Assembly (NCBI GenBank): GCA_002869925.2
Contig: NEWT02000026.1
Coordinates: 61,586 to 125,585 of the forward strand
Source of the DNA: Nitrospira sp. CG24A
GTDB taxonomy: Bacteria; Nitrospirota; Nitrospiria; Nitrospirales; Nitrospiraceae
Direction: 5' to 3'
DNA: 64,000 nt
Below, piece by piece: positions 48,255 to 57,695 of this stretch; positions within the stretch are counted from its first letter, which is position 1; the number at the start of each line of letters is the position of its first letter. The notes beneath the pieces were generated by a model. It searched no databases and was not told the DNA's origin. It saw only the letters and a list, made by a program, of their open reading frames with translations. A program made the translations under genes and the position numbers.

Positions 48255-48306
48255 TTGTCTACCTATGCTTGCTCACGGATGCAACAGTTGCTACACATGC
48301 TACATG
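48255..48306 (-). promoter_or_regulatory. Iteron promoter, class B, four or more repeats
   Basis: rc: TGTAGCATG TGTAGCAAC TGTTGCATC CGTGAGCAAGCATAGGTAGACAA; 17 bp from TAGACA to TATAAG. Confidence 0.75.
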
Positions 48307-48413
48307 TTTGTCAAAATCGAAAGATCCGCCCAAGCGTGGCGCTCAGTTCCGAGACGTTGGAGTGCCAGCCACGCCCGGTATCGGCCTTGCGGCCCAACCG
48401 AACCGACTCACGA

Positions 48414-48893
48414 CTACTTGATCATGAGCAGCGTCCCTCCGGGATCCTTCGGATTGAGATGATCGCGATAGGTCAACGTGTTCCCCTGTGTTGCATAGAA
48501 GAGGTCGCTGGTGGGGATGCCGATATATTTCGTCTCACCCGGTTTCAAGACGACCTGGGCTTTCAACACGGTCGGAGCGCGGTCATTCACCGCATCTGTC
48601 ATTTGGAACCCCCGCTCACCGGCGGATTTGTTCGTCACCTTCAGCAACACAGGCCGGCCTGGCCGAACTTTGAAATCGATCACCGTAATCGGAGGATACC
48701 AACTTTTCACTGTGCCGATTTCGATAGCGAACAACTGCGCATCGACATCGAGCTCTTTAAAAGACTGGCCGACCACCGATCCGGTTTCCAGGTCGCCGAT
48801 CTCGACTCCTCCGGCCTGCAGCGCGAACGCGGCCGGACCCATGATGAGCAGACTCGCCGAGACGAGAATGCCGGCAACAAGATGCTTGAACAT
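48414..48893 (-). CDS. Secreted cupredoxin-like protein
   Basis: Signal peptide from MFKHLVAGILVSASLLIMG; VIDFKVRPGRPVLLKVTNKSAGERGFQM.. beta-rich. Weak family call. Confidence 0.5.
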   Translation of the reverse strand: MFKHLVAGILVSASLLIMGPAAFALQAGGVEIGDLETGSVVGQSFKELDVDAQLFAIEIGTVKSWYPPITVIDFKVRPGRPVLLKVTNKSAGERGFQMTDAVNDRAPTVLKAQVVLKPGETKYIGIPTSDLFYATQGNTLTYRDHLNPKDPGGTLLMIK

Positions 48894-48912
48894 GTTCTGA
48901 CCTCCTCTGTGG

Positions 48913-49254
48913 TTAACGCGCCGAGGCATGAGTGCCGGATGATGTCGTGCAAGGAGGCATGCCATTCTCTTCGAGCACTTGCCCTCCGATCACCGTCTCG
49001 CCGACGACAAGAAACAAGACTCTGAGTCGTCTGGTCTGTTCGAGAAACTTTCCGCTGGCCACGGCGATCACTTCGTGTGTGCCATCGGCTTGTGCCAGGT
49101 CGCTCTCGATCGTCACGTTGTAAAATTCAAATCCCTCAAACACTGTGTTGAGTGCCTGTGCGCGCAGGAGTGTCGCAAGAGGCGGCTCATCGGCGAACGC
49201 CGGGCTCGTGAGGCACAGGATCATCGCCATTCCGAGTATGCACAGCAGACGCAT
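48913..49254 (-). CDS. Secreted protein of unknown function
   Basis: Signal peptide MRLLCILGMAMILCLTSPAFA; adjacent and co-oriented with the upstream ORFs. Confidence 0.55.
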   Translation of the reverse strand: MRLLCILGMAMILCLTSPAFADEPPLATLLRAQALNTVFEGFEFYNVTIESDLAQADGTHEVIAVASGKFLEQTRRLRVLFLVVGETVIGGQVLEENGMPPCTTSSGTHASAR

Positions 49255-49585
49255 CGCCGACCCCTTAAGAATATCGCCTTGCTAATCCGGTTACCGCCCC
49301 TGTGTCTACAGGTCCAGGCAGGCTCTTGCCTATGCCTGCTCCATCGTCATGAGCCCGCGATGTCCGTCGTGCCGGTGTTGGAGAAATGGGGAGAGGGAAA
49401 CGTATGGGCATACGTTTCCCCCCTCGGGACTCCCTGCGTGGTCAGCGCAGTCCAACCTGTGAAGTCCCGCCCGCAGTCTCATCGCACGAAGAGCACATCC
49501 TGTGCGCTCTGAGATCAGCGCACCATCGACACATCCCACAGGCAGCCGAATCGTCGATCGGAACCCGTCTGTCACGATTATCGGA

Positions 49586-49879
49586 TCAGGCATCCTGCCG
49601 TCCTTGGCGATGGCCACAATCACCCCTGCCGGCGAATTGTTTGATGACAAAGACCGACCATACAGCGACTGTGTGCTTGGTCTTCTTCCGCCGATCGCTC
49701 CCGTAGGTGGGCGTTCGGACTCGCCTTGGTTTTGGGTACGAGCGGCGTTGACGGTTGGAGACGATGACATGGTCGCTCACGTCCCCGCAGTGAACGCATC
49801 GCAGGGCTGGGATCCTGCTTCCTCCCTCGTAGATGATCTCGGGTACGCTCAGGCCGGCACAGCGGGTGCATTGCATCAT
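49586..49879 (-). CDS. Small zinc-ribbon-like protein
   Basis: MQCTRCAGL...LRCVHCGDVSDHVI; related to 42385-42630. Confidence 0.5.
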   Translation of the reverse strand: MMQCTRCAGLSVPEIIYEGGSRIPALRCVHCGDVSDHVIVSNRQRRSYPKPRRVRTPTYGSDRRKKTKHTVAVWSVFVIKQFAGRGDCGHRQGRQDA

Positions 49880-50013
49880 CGCTCCTTATTACACGGTTGT
49901 AAGTTGTGGGAGCACCTCGTCACGCGAGTTTCCCGCTTATACCGCGTTCATCACCACGTCATGGATCATGGGCATGATGTCCACCGTCGTAACCCTCAGC
50001 ACTCCCCGAAGGG

Positions 50014-50050
50014 CCGAGAAATCGGAGGGAGGCCACCTCCGACTCCTCGG
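50014..50050. terminator. Diverged copy of the 417-453 hairpin
   Basis: CCGAGAAATCGGAGG..CCTCCGACTCCTCGG followed by GCAGGCCTGGAG, as in GCAGGTCTGGAG after 453. Confidence 0.5.
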
Positions 50051-50098
50051 GCAGGCCTGGAGAAGAATGCGCAACTGCCAGACCCACTACCGGCTGCC

Positions 50099-50265
50099 TC
50101 ATACTTTTTTCTGTTTCTGGCCCATAGCCCGCGCATGAGTCCTTTTACTCCGTGAACCATCCTGGGCCTTTGGATGATCAACCCGAGCCCCATCGATCTA
50201 CCCGTCCACTGATTGGATGCGGAGTCACAACGGCTCCACAATTCGGCTATCCTGCCGTCGGTGTG
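50099..50265 (-). pseudogene. Decayed excisionase-like HTH gene
   Basis: Nucleotide match to both ends of 494-805 (CATCCTGCCG / ATGCGGAGT / CATCGAT.. / ACTCCGTGAACC..TTTCTGGCCCA) with the HTH core deleted. Confidence 0.7.
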
Positions 50266-50360
50266 GCGGGGGAGCGACCAACCCTGCGCTCCCCCCTACC
50301 GGAACATGTGTTAGGAGGTCAGCCGAACACCTGTCCCAATTCCACGCGACCACACGGCGC

Positions 50361-50909
50361 TCACCTCGCCATTCGTTTCTCAAAATATTCATCGTACCGA
50401 TGCACGAAGTCTTTCTGTGCAAGCGGCGCATGACAAGCGCGGCACTTGGTGAAATCTTCTGCCAAGGCTTTCCCGTCCGGCCCATAAGCCGCAAACACCC
50501 ACTGACCGTTCTTTAAATTGTCAGGCACCTCTTGTCCCCACCCTTCGCCCTTCCCCATCACCAAGATCTTCGCGAGGTCGTCTTTCACAAGCTTGCCATC
50601 CGCGCCGGTTTCCAGTGTCTCACCGGTCGTCTTGGCTTTATAGAGTTCCATGACCATCACCGTGCCGTTGGGAAACGGCTGCCCCGGATTCGTCTTGGCG
50701 CCGACCGGGTTGATGAACAACTCGCGTACCTGCTTCGCGTCCGGTCGCTGAATCTCCGACAAAAACTTCGGCCCGTTCTGATACCCGGCCGGCAGGGGGA
50801 GTTCACCATCCCTCGGCTTCACCGGTGCGGAAGAAGTGGGCGCCGGACCCATTTCCGCACAGCCCCATACCATGATGGCGCATAGCGCCAGTGCCCACTG
50901 TGTTCTCAT
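50361..50909 (-). CDS. Cytochrome P460 family-like protein
   Basis: Lipobox VWGCAE, YKAKTTGETLETGADGKLVKDDLAKILVMGKGEGWGQEVPDNLKNGQWVFAAYGPDGK, heme motif CRACH. Confidence 0.8.
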   Translation of the reverse strand: MRTQWALALCAIMVWGCAEMGPAPTSSAPVKPRDGELPLPAGYQNGPKFLSEIQRPDAKQVRELFINPVGAKTNPGQPFPNGTVMVMELYKAKTTGETLETGADGKLVKDDLAKILVMGKGEGWGQEVPDNLKNGQWVFAAYGPDGKALAEDFTKCRACHAPLAQKDFVHRYDEYFEKRMAR

Positions 50910-51066
50910 CGTCGGCCTCCATTCATATGAATTGCATGATCGATGGAACAGCCCCCCTAATTTTTACGCCCTCGCCGCTGCAGCCTCGACCGTGACACCC
51001 ACCCTGCCAATGTGAGAAACAACGTGTCGCATCGTGACACTCCTTTCATAGCACCTGAGTAAAAGG

Positions 51067-51105
51067 CCGGGGCGAAGGACAAAGGAGAAAACGCCTGCGC
51101 CCCGG
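51067..51105. other. Conserved intercistronic GC hairpin, copy 2
   Basis: CCGGGGCGAAGGACAAAGGAGAAAACGCCTGCGCCCCGG. Confidence 0.7.
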
Positions 51106-51232
51106 ATCAGTCCGAGCGAGGAGGCAGCCCGACCCGGACATCGATAGCTCACAAATATTTGTGTGGACGCGAAACCGAGATCGAATAAAGAAGCGCGAGA
51201 GGACTCAGAATGAAACGGCCGCCCGTGGTCCC

Positions 51233-51592
51233 TTATCCGATACAGACGAAGGACACCAACGGAGGCGCGCGAGAGTGGAGCAGGGAAGAAAAGGACGAAG
51301 GGGCTTCCTGATTGGGAGGCAAGGGCGCGAGCCGGACAACCAGGCTCGTTGCTAACGTCGGCGGCTCTGTGACCAGTCCGGCATCGGATGTGGACTGACA
51401 GGCCCAGGCGCAGAGCGCGTTGTGGGGAACAGCCTCGTGCGAATCATGATGCGCATGGCGGCTGGAGGGGTCGGCGTGATGCAACGCGCAACTCGCCGCC
51501 ATCGCCGCCAGCGACACATAGACCAGGGCCACAAGACCTGCGACAAGCGCGGTACTGCGTGATAGGCCAGGACGTGTCATCACCTTCTCCAC
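51233..51592 (-). CDS. Small His-rich LCxWxC membrane protein (DUF2946-like), copy 2
   Basis: Strong similarity to the 1320-1679 and 54100-54483 products; LCAWACQ, SRAPP. Confidence 0.7.
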   Translation of the reverse strand: MEKVMTRPGLSRSTALVAGLVALVYVSLAAMAASCALHHADPSSRHAHHDSHEAVPHNALCAWACQSTSDAGLVTEPPTLATSLVVRLAPLPPNQEAPSSFSSLLHSRAPPLVSFVCIG

Positions 51593-51624
51593 GATGGTAT
51601 GTCTATACGCGCCCGCCGAATATC

Positions 51625-51670
51625 TGTCTACCGACGCCTGCTCACGGAGGCTCCGTGTGCTACAAATTCC
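51625..51670 (-). promoter_or_regulatory. Iteron promoter, class B (copy 2)
   Basis: rc: TGTAGCACACGGAGCCTCCGTGAGCAGGCGTCGGTAGACAG; 17 bp to TATAGA. Confidence 0.65.
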
Positions 51671-51799
51671 ACGATGGGATGAGGTAAAGCCTCCGTCAAT
51701 TATCGTCAGATCGGATATAGTACGGCGGCGGATGGCAATAGCGGTTCAGTGCTACCGGCGACAGAAGACACCGGTAGCACCAGACTCAGGCTCCGTGAC

Positions 51800-52105
51800 T
51801 TACTTGTGCTTCTTCCCTTCGTGCGCTTTCGCGCTCATCTCGGCATGGGCGATCGATTCGTCGGCATGGGTAATCGCTTCCTTCGCATGCTCCAATGCTT
51901 CTTTGGCATGCGCATCGCCGGTTCCCTTGATGGACTCTTCGATATGGTGAATCGCTTCTTTCGTGTGCGCGACCCCTTCCTTGGCGTGCTTGATCACCTC
52001 CTGGGTATGATCGTCGCCTTTCCCCGCCAGCAAGATCGTCGGCTGCAGACTCAGCCCCATGCCGAGCACCGCCACTGTCATGACTGTCATCCATCTCTGC
52101 TTCAT
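51800..52105 (-). CDS. smbP: Small metal-binding protein SmbP-like
   Basis: Signal peptide then repeated HAKEGVAHTKEAIHHIEESI..HAKEALEHAKEAITHADESIAHAE heptad-like His repeats. Confidence 0.85.
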   Translation of the reverse strand: MKQRWMTVMTVAVLGMGLSLQPTILLAGKGDDHTQEVIKHAKEGVAHTKEAIHHIEESIKGTGDAHAKEALEHAKEAITHADESIAHAEMSAKAHEGKKHK

Positions 52106-52184
52106 CGGACACCCCTCCTTTATAAGGTGAATAGATCTTTACGAACTCTCCGAGTGCCTCCTTTCCTCCCTCTCGCTTTTCATC

Positions 52185-53339
52185 TCATTTTTTCTGTGCT
52201 TCCTGACTCGTCGCATTCGGCTGGTTTTCTTCATGCGAACGGGATGAGTGGGTGTGATGAACTCGAATCGTCGCCGCTCGCGCGGCGAAGAGGTTCGCTT
52301 CAGCCGATTGTCCGAGGCCATGCAAGAGGGCGGCATAGCGTTCACATAGCACGGCAATCGTCGGATGGTCTCGTCCGAGGGCCTTCTGCTGGATGACCAG
52401 TGCCTGTTGGTACCGAAACTTCGCCTCATCGACAAGTCCTCGCTCGTGCGCGAGCCAGGCCCAGTTTCCGAGAATCGTCCCGGTGAGCGCGGCCTCCGGT
52501 CCTGCCGCTGCCTCACTGACCGACAAGGCCTTATGATAGTATCGATCCGCAAGTTCAGGCAGCCCTTGGGCATGGTGGAGATTGGCCAGATTGTTCAGAC
52601 CGATCGCCACCGACGGGTGGTGATTCCCAAAACGCTCGAGTCGGAGGGCGAGGGCTTGCCGATACAGGGGTTCAGCATAGGTATAGAACCCCTTCTCGGC
52701 GTAGAGGGCTGCCAGGTTGTTCAGGAACGGCGAGGGGTCGATCGAGGTGGCTCCGTCGGCGCCAGCCAGGAGGGCTAGCGCCAGATGAAACCGTGATTCG
52801 GCTTGCACGAGGCGCCCCTGTTTCCGATACAGTCCTGCGAGATTGTTGAACCCGACAGCCAACTCTGGGTGGCCGCGACCTAAAGCTCGTTCCTCGATCG
52901 CGAGCGAGCGGAGATACGAGGCTTCGGCCAGATCGAAGGCCCCTTCCTCCTGATAGATTTCTGCCAGATTGTTCAATGCGGATCCTACATCCGCATGATC
53001 GGAGCCGAGTGCCTGTTCCCACCGGGCCAACGCCTGCTCATAGTAGGACTTTGCTCGGGCGTACTGGCCCTGTGCATGGTAGACGAGGCCTAAATGATTC
53101 AGCGTCGCCGCCACCCGCCTGTCGCCGGGCTCGAACTGTTCCGCCTCATGGCGTGCCAACAGAAACAGGCGCTCTGCGTCCTCATACTGGGCTTGATCTC
53201 GCGCCGCGGTTCCCAATTCCGTCAATGTCTGCCAACGATCCAGCGTGCCTGCCTCTGCAAGCCATGGGACGCAGGTCAACAAGAACAGCGCCATGGCGAT
53301 CACGAACGCCTGTCGTGTCCTATCGAGAGTCAGAACCAT
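52185..53339 (-). CDS. Secreted TPR-repeat protein (kinesin-light-chain type)
   Basis: Repeated ALNNLAEIYQEEGAFDLAEASYLRSLAIEERALGRGHPELAVGFNNLAGLY units. Confidence 0.85.
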   Translation of the reverse strand: MVLTLDRTRQAFVIAMALFLLTCVPWLAEAGTLDRWQTLTELGTAARDQAQYEDAERLFLLARHEAEQFEPGDRRVAATLNHLGLVYHAQGQYARAKSYYEQALARWEQALGSDHADVGSALNNLAEIYQEEGAFDLAEASYLRSLAIEERALGRGHPELAVGFNNLAGLYRKQGRLVQAESRFHLALALLAGADGATSIDPSPFLNNLAALYAEKGFYTYAEPLYRQALALRLERFGNHHPSVAIGLNNLANLHHAQGLPELADRYYHKALSVSEAAAGPEAALTGTILGNWAWLAHERGLVDEAKFRYQQALVIQQKALGRDHPTIAVLCERYAALLHGLGQSAEANLFAARAATIRVHHTHSSRSHEENQPNATSQEAQKK

Positions 53340-53342
53340 GAG

Positions 53343-53894
53343 TTACCTCGTTTCTGATGAGAGAAGAAGCGTGACATCTGTCATGTTTCCAGACAGCTCG
53401 ATCCAATAGCCCACCCCTTTCTTCAACCGATACTGGATCGTCTTGAAGAGCGTGGCACAGCCTGTCTGCATCTCGAACTGCGTAGGCTCCACTCGCGCCT
53501 GCCCGTGCGCGACTTCAATCCAGACAGCAGCTCCCGCACTGATGCGGTAGAGCCCGTCCTCTGGGACGGACAACGCCACAAGCCCCGCGTTGGGACTGGC
53601 AAGTTTCGGGGTCGCGACAAGGGTAACGGCCTCGCGGTGGTGCAGGGTCACCAAGAGTGCTTGCCGGTTCGGACTGATCGGCGGAGCAGCCCCTCGTTCG
53701 GTCAGGGCGGTCAGGTTCCGTGGGGCGCCCGCCATCGCCGCCAGTTCAGTTTGGACATCCAGCGCATAGTGATCGCAATTGCCGCGCATCTCGTCGATCG
53801 GTCGTGAGGCCTGAGCCATCACCGTCTCGCCCTGCACCACCACCACGAGACACAGCCCCATTCCGATCGTCCAACTGCAGAGGGGGATATTCAT
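53343..53894 (-). CDS. Secreted protein of unknown function
   Basis: Start MNIPLCSWTIGMGLCLVVVVQG; probable operon with the TPR and SmbP genes. Confidence 0.6.
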   Translation of the reverse strand: MNIPLCSWTIGMGLCLVVVVQGETVMAQASRPIDEMRGNCDHYALDVQTELAAMAGAPRNLTALTERGAAPPISPNRQALLVTLHHREAVTLVATPKLASPNAGLVALSVPEDGLYRISAGAAVWIEVAHGQARVEPTQFEMQTGCATLFKTIQYRLKKGVGYWIELSGNMTDVTLLLSSETR

Positions 53895-53931
53895 GACCTG
53901 GATCCTTGAAGCACCTTGCGGTGAAAAAAGA

Positions 53932-53969
53932 CCGGGGCGGAGGACAGGGAGGAAACACCTGCGCCCCGG
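53932..53969. other. Conserved intercistronic GC hairpin, copy 3
   Basis: CCGGGGCGGAGGACAGGGAGGAAACACCTGCGCCCCGG. Confidence 0.7.
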
Positions 53970-54099
53970 ATCAGTCCGAGCGAGGAGGCAGCCCGCCGGA
54001 CATCGATAGAACAACAATCGTCAATAGTGTGTGTACGAAGCCGAGATCGAAGAAGGGGGCGCGAGAGGAAGCAGAACGAAGCAACCAGCCCGGGGCCCC

Positions 54100-54483
54100 T
54101 TATCCGATGGGGACGAAGGGTCCAGACGGAGGCGCGCGGGAGCGAAGCAGAGAGGAAGAGAGCGAAGGGGTTTCCTGATTAGGAGACGAGACCACCAGCC
54201 GGACAACCAGCTCTGTTGCCAACGACGCCGACTCCGTCGTGAGCCCAGCATCAGACGTGGCCTGACAGGCCCAAGCGCAGAGCGCATTGTGCGGAGCCGT
54301 CTCGTGAGAACTCTGGTGTGTGTGGCCGTTGGAGGGATCGATGTGACGCAACGCGCAGCCAGCCGCCATGAACGCCAGCGACGCATAGACCAGGGCGACG
54401 AGCCCGGCGACAAGCACGGTATGGCGTGATCTGGCAGAACGCATCATCACTTTCTCCACGAGGTCACTGCTTATACGCGTCAA
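54100..54483 (-). CDS. Small His-rich LCxWxC membrane protein (DUF2946-like), copy 3
   Basis: Paralog of 1320-1679; LCAWACQ, SRAPP. Start may be the Met at 54447. Confidence 0.7.
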   Translation of the reverse strand: MTRISSDLVEKVMMRSARSRHTVLVAGLVALVYASLAFMAAGCALRHIDPSNGHTHQSSHETAPHNALCAWACQATSDAGLTTESASLATELVVRLVVSSPNQETPSLSSSLLRSRAPPSGPFVPIG

Positions 54484-54491
54484 CGGATCAC

Positions 54492-54530
54492 CTGTCTACC
54501 GACGTCTGCTCACGGATGCTACAGTTTTCG
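54492..54530 (-). promoter_or_regulatory. Iteron promoter, class B (copy 3)
   Basis: rc: CTGTAGCATCCGTGAGCAGACGTCGGTAGACAG; 17 bp to TATAAG. Confidence 0.65.
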
Positions 54531-55117
54531 ACACGACACCGGTGTTCAGGCTGAAGGCTTGTAGAGGTCAGGCTTCTTGCGCAACGAGGATTCAGGCTCC
54601 CTGCGCAAGGCTTCGGCTGACTTCCGCGCATTCAGTTGCTGAAAGTCGATGGTTATGGTGTTGTGATGTGCATTCGGATACATAGCACTTCTCTCCGTTG
54701 CGTTAAATGTCCGACCCCAAGCAGTCAATACACTTCCTGTTTTTCAAGGCCTGTGGCCTCGCATCTGGCCGGATCTCCCTTTAGGAGCTGATGAGCAAGC
54801 AGCACGACAACCCTGATTTTGATCTTCCAGGAATCTTGTCGCTGCTCTACTAATGAAGAGGGGGTGTGGGCACACTTCGTTACAGTGATCATCACGCAGG
54901 ATATAGTGGCTTGGCCACCCCTGCCATGTCAGGCGACATGGCAGCCGTGCGAGCCTTGTATCAAAGCTCGCACGGTCTCATACGGTCGGCGACTGCACCC
55001 ACCACCCATCCGAGCCGTCTACTGATGGGCACTCATCGATGTCGATGATGGATGCCGCGGACTGGCAAACGCCCCGAGCATCAGCCGGCGGCTCGCCATC
55101 TTTGTAAATCTTTCCCG

Positions 55118-57184
55118 CTACAACGTGAAATTCACACCGCCGAAGAATTGCCGTGGCGCCCCGATCCAATTTGTTCCACCGAAATTCGATGCCAGATATG
55201 TGTCGTTGAGTATATTTTCTCCGATTACGAACATGCTGACATTCTTATAGATGGGATATGAGCCGTAGAGATCCAAAATGAACTGGTTGCTCAGCTTGGT
55301 CCCGTTATCGGGTTGGGCAAAGATCCGTTCATTGGCTCGCATGCGAAGCGAAAAATCGAGTCCCTCCGGATCGCGGTACCGCAGAGTAGCGGTCTGAGAA
55401 TGGAGCGGGACATTGGGACTGCGCTTCCCAACGACAGTGGGATCGGTGGGATTGTCCGTGATGGTGGAGTCGGTATAGGTGTAGCCGAATATCGCTGACC
55501 AGTATTGTGTCAGCTCCACTTCGCCCAAGAGTTCGACTCCCCGGCTCCGGAGTTTTCCCACATTGAAATATTGCAGCGTGAAGACGGGAAAGAAGCTGGT
55601 GGGGATTGGCGTAATCGCGTGATTGACCTCATTCCAAAAGACATTGGCCTGTCCTTTGAATCTCCCGCTATAGACATCGAAGCCGGCATCGCCGCCCCAC
55701 ATGGTCTCGGGAGCCACCTGATTGTTGCCCAGCAAGGCAAAGTTCGACGTGACAAAATTGTAATGCAGGGCGTCAAGGGTCGGGGCTCGAAAGGCCCTAT
55801 ACACGGAGGCTCGGAAGGCGAGGGGTTCAATAATTTGATAGCGTAGGGCCAGTTTAGGATTGAGCTGCAGCCGTTCCTGGTTCTCCAAGTTGGTCGTCGT
55901 CCCCGGAGCGGATTCCTGCTTCGACGCATAGTTTTGGTAGTAATCCAACCGCAGACTGCCCAAGAGTTCGAGATTCGGTATGGGGACGATGCTGACTTGA
56001 CCAAATGCGCCCGCAAACAGTTGGCTTCCATGCCCATTGAGGGTGGTGGGGCTGGCTCCGGGCGCGCTAAAGCGTTGCGAGCGATCGACGGCCTGGATTT
56101 GGCGCAGATCTACCCCGAGCTGAAACGAGCGAAACGTTTCGTTGATCGTCCGTGAATACTGGGAAGAGCCGCCAATGCTGGTGACGGGGATCTGATGGAA
56201 AGCCGACAGAAAGTTTGAATTCCGATTCCCTGGTGTCACGAAGGAAGCAGTATTGAATTCCTGTTGCTGTTGCAGATAGAACGCATTGGCCTCTAGAGTT
56301 TCCTGCTCGCTCAATTTCCACGTCGCTCCCGATTGGAAGTTCACCGTATTCTGGCGGTTATCGTCCAACGCGCGGCCAATGTTTTGGCGGCTGTTGTAAT
56401 AATTAACGCGGCCAAACCACTTGAAATCCGGCGATTGGTAATCCGTTTTGAATTGAACATTGGCGTTTGAGCTACCGGCGTTTTGGTCGATTGCGCCTCG
56501 CAGGTCCGCTTGTTGCGGTGTATAGCCATCAGTCTGTTGGTAATTGACATTTGCACTGATTCCAAATCGATCATTGATCCGATTGCTGACATAGGTGTTC
56601 GTCCGAAACGTTCCATTGGATCCACCCATCAGGCTTTGGCTCACCGTTCTTTCTCCGGCATTGCGGGTAATAATGTTAATTACTCCTCCCATCGCGAAGT
56701 TGCCCCATAGACTGGACGCTCCTCCGCGGACGACCTCCACTCGTTCAATCGTCTCCTTGGGCACCATGTTCCATTGCGTCGTCCCGAAGAAGGGATCGTT
56801 CAGAGGAACCCCATCCACTAAGACCAGGGTACGAAGATCACCCAGGCCTCGCATTCCGGCAAGGTTGCCTGTCGGATGTTGCGTGAAGCTATTCAAAAAA
56901 GGCATGTTGATACCAGGGACGGTGCGCAGGATGTCGTCCGTACCGATCGCGGGTGCGTCCTTGACGTCCTGCCGAGTCACCACCGAGACACTCACGGGCA
57001 TATCGGCCAGCGACCGTGCTGTTCGCGTAGCGGTCACGACGACGGGTTCAACGTTCAACTCTTCCGGCTGCGGCGCTTGCGGTGGCACGGACTTGTCTTG
57101 GGCATGCACGCTCGCAATGGGTGAAAATAGGGAAATACCGGTCAATAGAGATACGACAAGCAATAACCGCACATAGTTTTTCAT
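55118..57184 (-). CDS. TonB-dependent receptor
   Basis: Signal peptide MKNYVRLLLVVSLLTG; plug EPVVVTATRTARSLADMPVSVSVVTRQDV; IERVEVVRGGASSLWGNFAMGGVINIITR. Confidence 0.92.
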   Translation of the reverse strand: MKNYVRLLLVVSLLTGISLFSPIASVHAQDKSVPPQAPQPEELNVEPVVVTATRTARSLADMPVSVSVVTRQDVKDAPAIGTDDILRTVPGINMPFLNSFTQHPTGNLAGMRGLGDLRTLVLVDGVPLNDPFFGTTQWNMVPKETIERVEVVRGGASSLWGNFAMGGVINIITRNAGERTVSQSLMGGSNGTFRTNTYVSNRINDRFGISANVNYQQTDGYTPQQADLRGAIDQNAGSSNANVQFKTDYQSPDFKWFGRVNYYNSRQNIGRALDDNRQNTVNFQSGATWKLSEQETLEANAFYLQQQQEFNTASFVTPGNRNSNFLSAFHQIPVTSIGGSSQYSRTINETFRSFQLGVDLRQIQAVDRSQRFSAPGASPTTLNGHGSQLFAGAFGQVSIVPIPNLELLGSLRLDYYQNYASKQESAPGTTTNLENQERLQLNPKLALRYQIIEPLAFRASVYRAFRAPTLDALHYNFVTSNFALLGNNQVAPETMWGGDAGFDVYSGRFKGQANVFWNEVNHAITPIPTSFFPVFTLQYFNVGKLRSRGVELLGEVELTQYWSAIFGYTYTDSTITDNPTDPTVVGKRSPNVPLHSQTATLRYRDPEGLDFSLRMRANERIFAQPDNGTKLSNQFILDLYGSYPIYKNVSMFVIGENILNDTYLASNFGGTNWIGAPRQFFGGVNFTL

Positions 57185-57304
57185 CACGCCCTCCTGGAGA
57201 TACAATGAGAAGCCGGCTCGTCGGCCGTCTTGCCGAAAATAGCGCAAGCCGTGCCCAGCTTGAACTCATGACATGCCGATGAACGGACCGCTAGAATGTA
57301 GACG

Positions 57305-57649
57305 CTAGGTTTTAGACTTAGACAGGCGCACTGGAGGGCCTCGCATCTCGGGCAGTATCTCGGCTCTTGTGAGCAGGCGTTGCGTCAACACAGTGGCAAT
57401 GCCGATGAAAACTAAACCTGGCAGGGTGCGGTCCCACAGACTGATGAAGGGTGGAGACGAAGATAGTTGGCATGACCAGTCGCATAAGATCGTGTGGGGA
57501 TATAAGTGGTCATGTGCGTGAGCCTGGTGATGAGAATCGAATGTCGGACCGAGCGGGCAAGCTGCCGCGAGCGCCATCAGCAAGGCATAGACGGCCAGTA
57601 AAACGGTTGCCCCTGTTTTGAGCCGTCGGGAGAGGTCCGAAGCTCTCAC
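57305..57649 (-). CDS. Small His-rich LCxWxC protein (DUF2946-like)
   Basis: HHQAHAHDHLYPHTILCDWSCQ, C-terminal RGPP. Confidence 0.65.
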   Translation of the reverse strand: MRASDLSRRLKTGATVLLAVYALLMALAAACPLGPTFDSHHQAHAHDHLYPHTILCDWSCQLSSSPPFISLWDRTLPGLVFIGIATVLTQRLLTRAEILPEMRGPPVRLSKSKT

Positions 57650-57695
57650 GTGGCGCTCCGTAGGAGTGCTTTACGCATTCGTGTTCATCATCGCG

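Noticed and set aside
48255-49025. 256-aa plus-strand ORF
   Set aside because: Antisense to the secreted proteins at 48414-48893 and spans the iteron promoter; no domain signature.
54546-54728. Short minus-strand ORF (MYPNAHHNTITIDFQQLNARKSAEALRREPESSLRKKPDLYKPSA within it)
   Set aside because: Possible real 45-aa peptide with a GGAG-like site, but no domain or paralog in the window; not supported enough to call.
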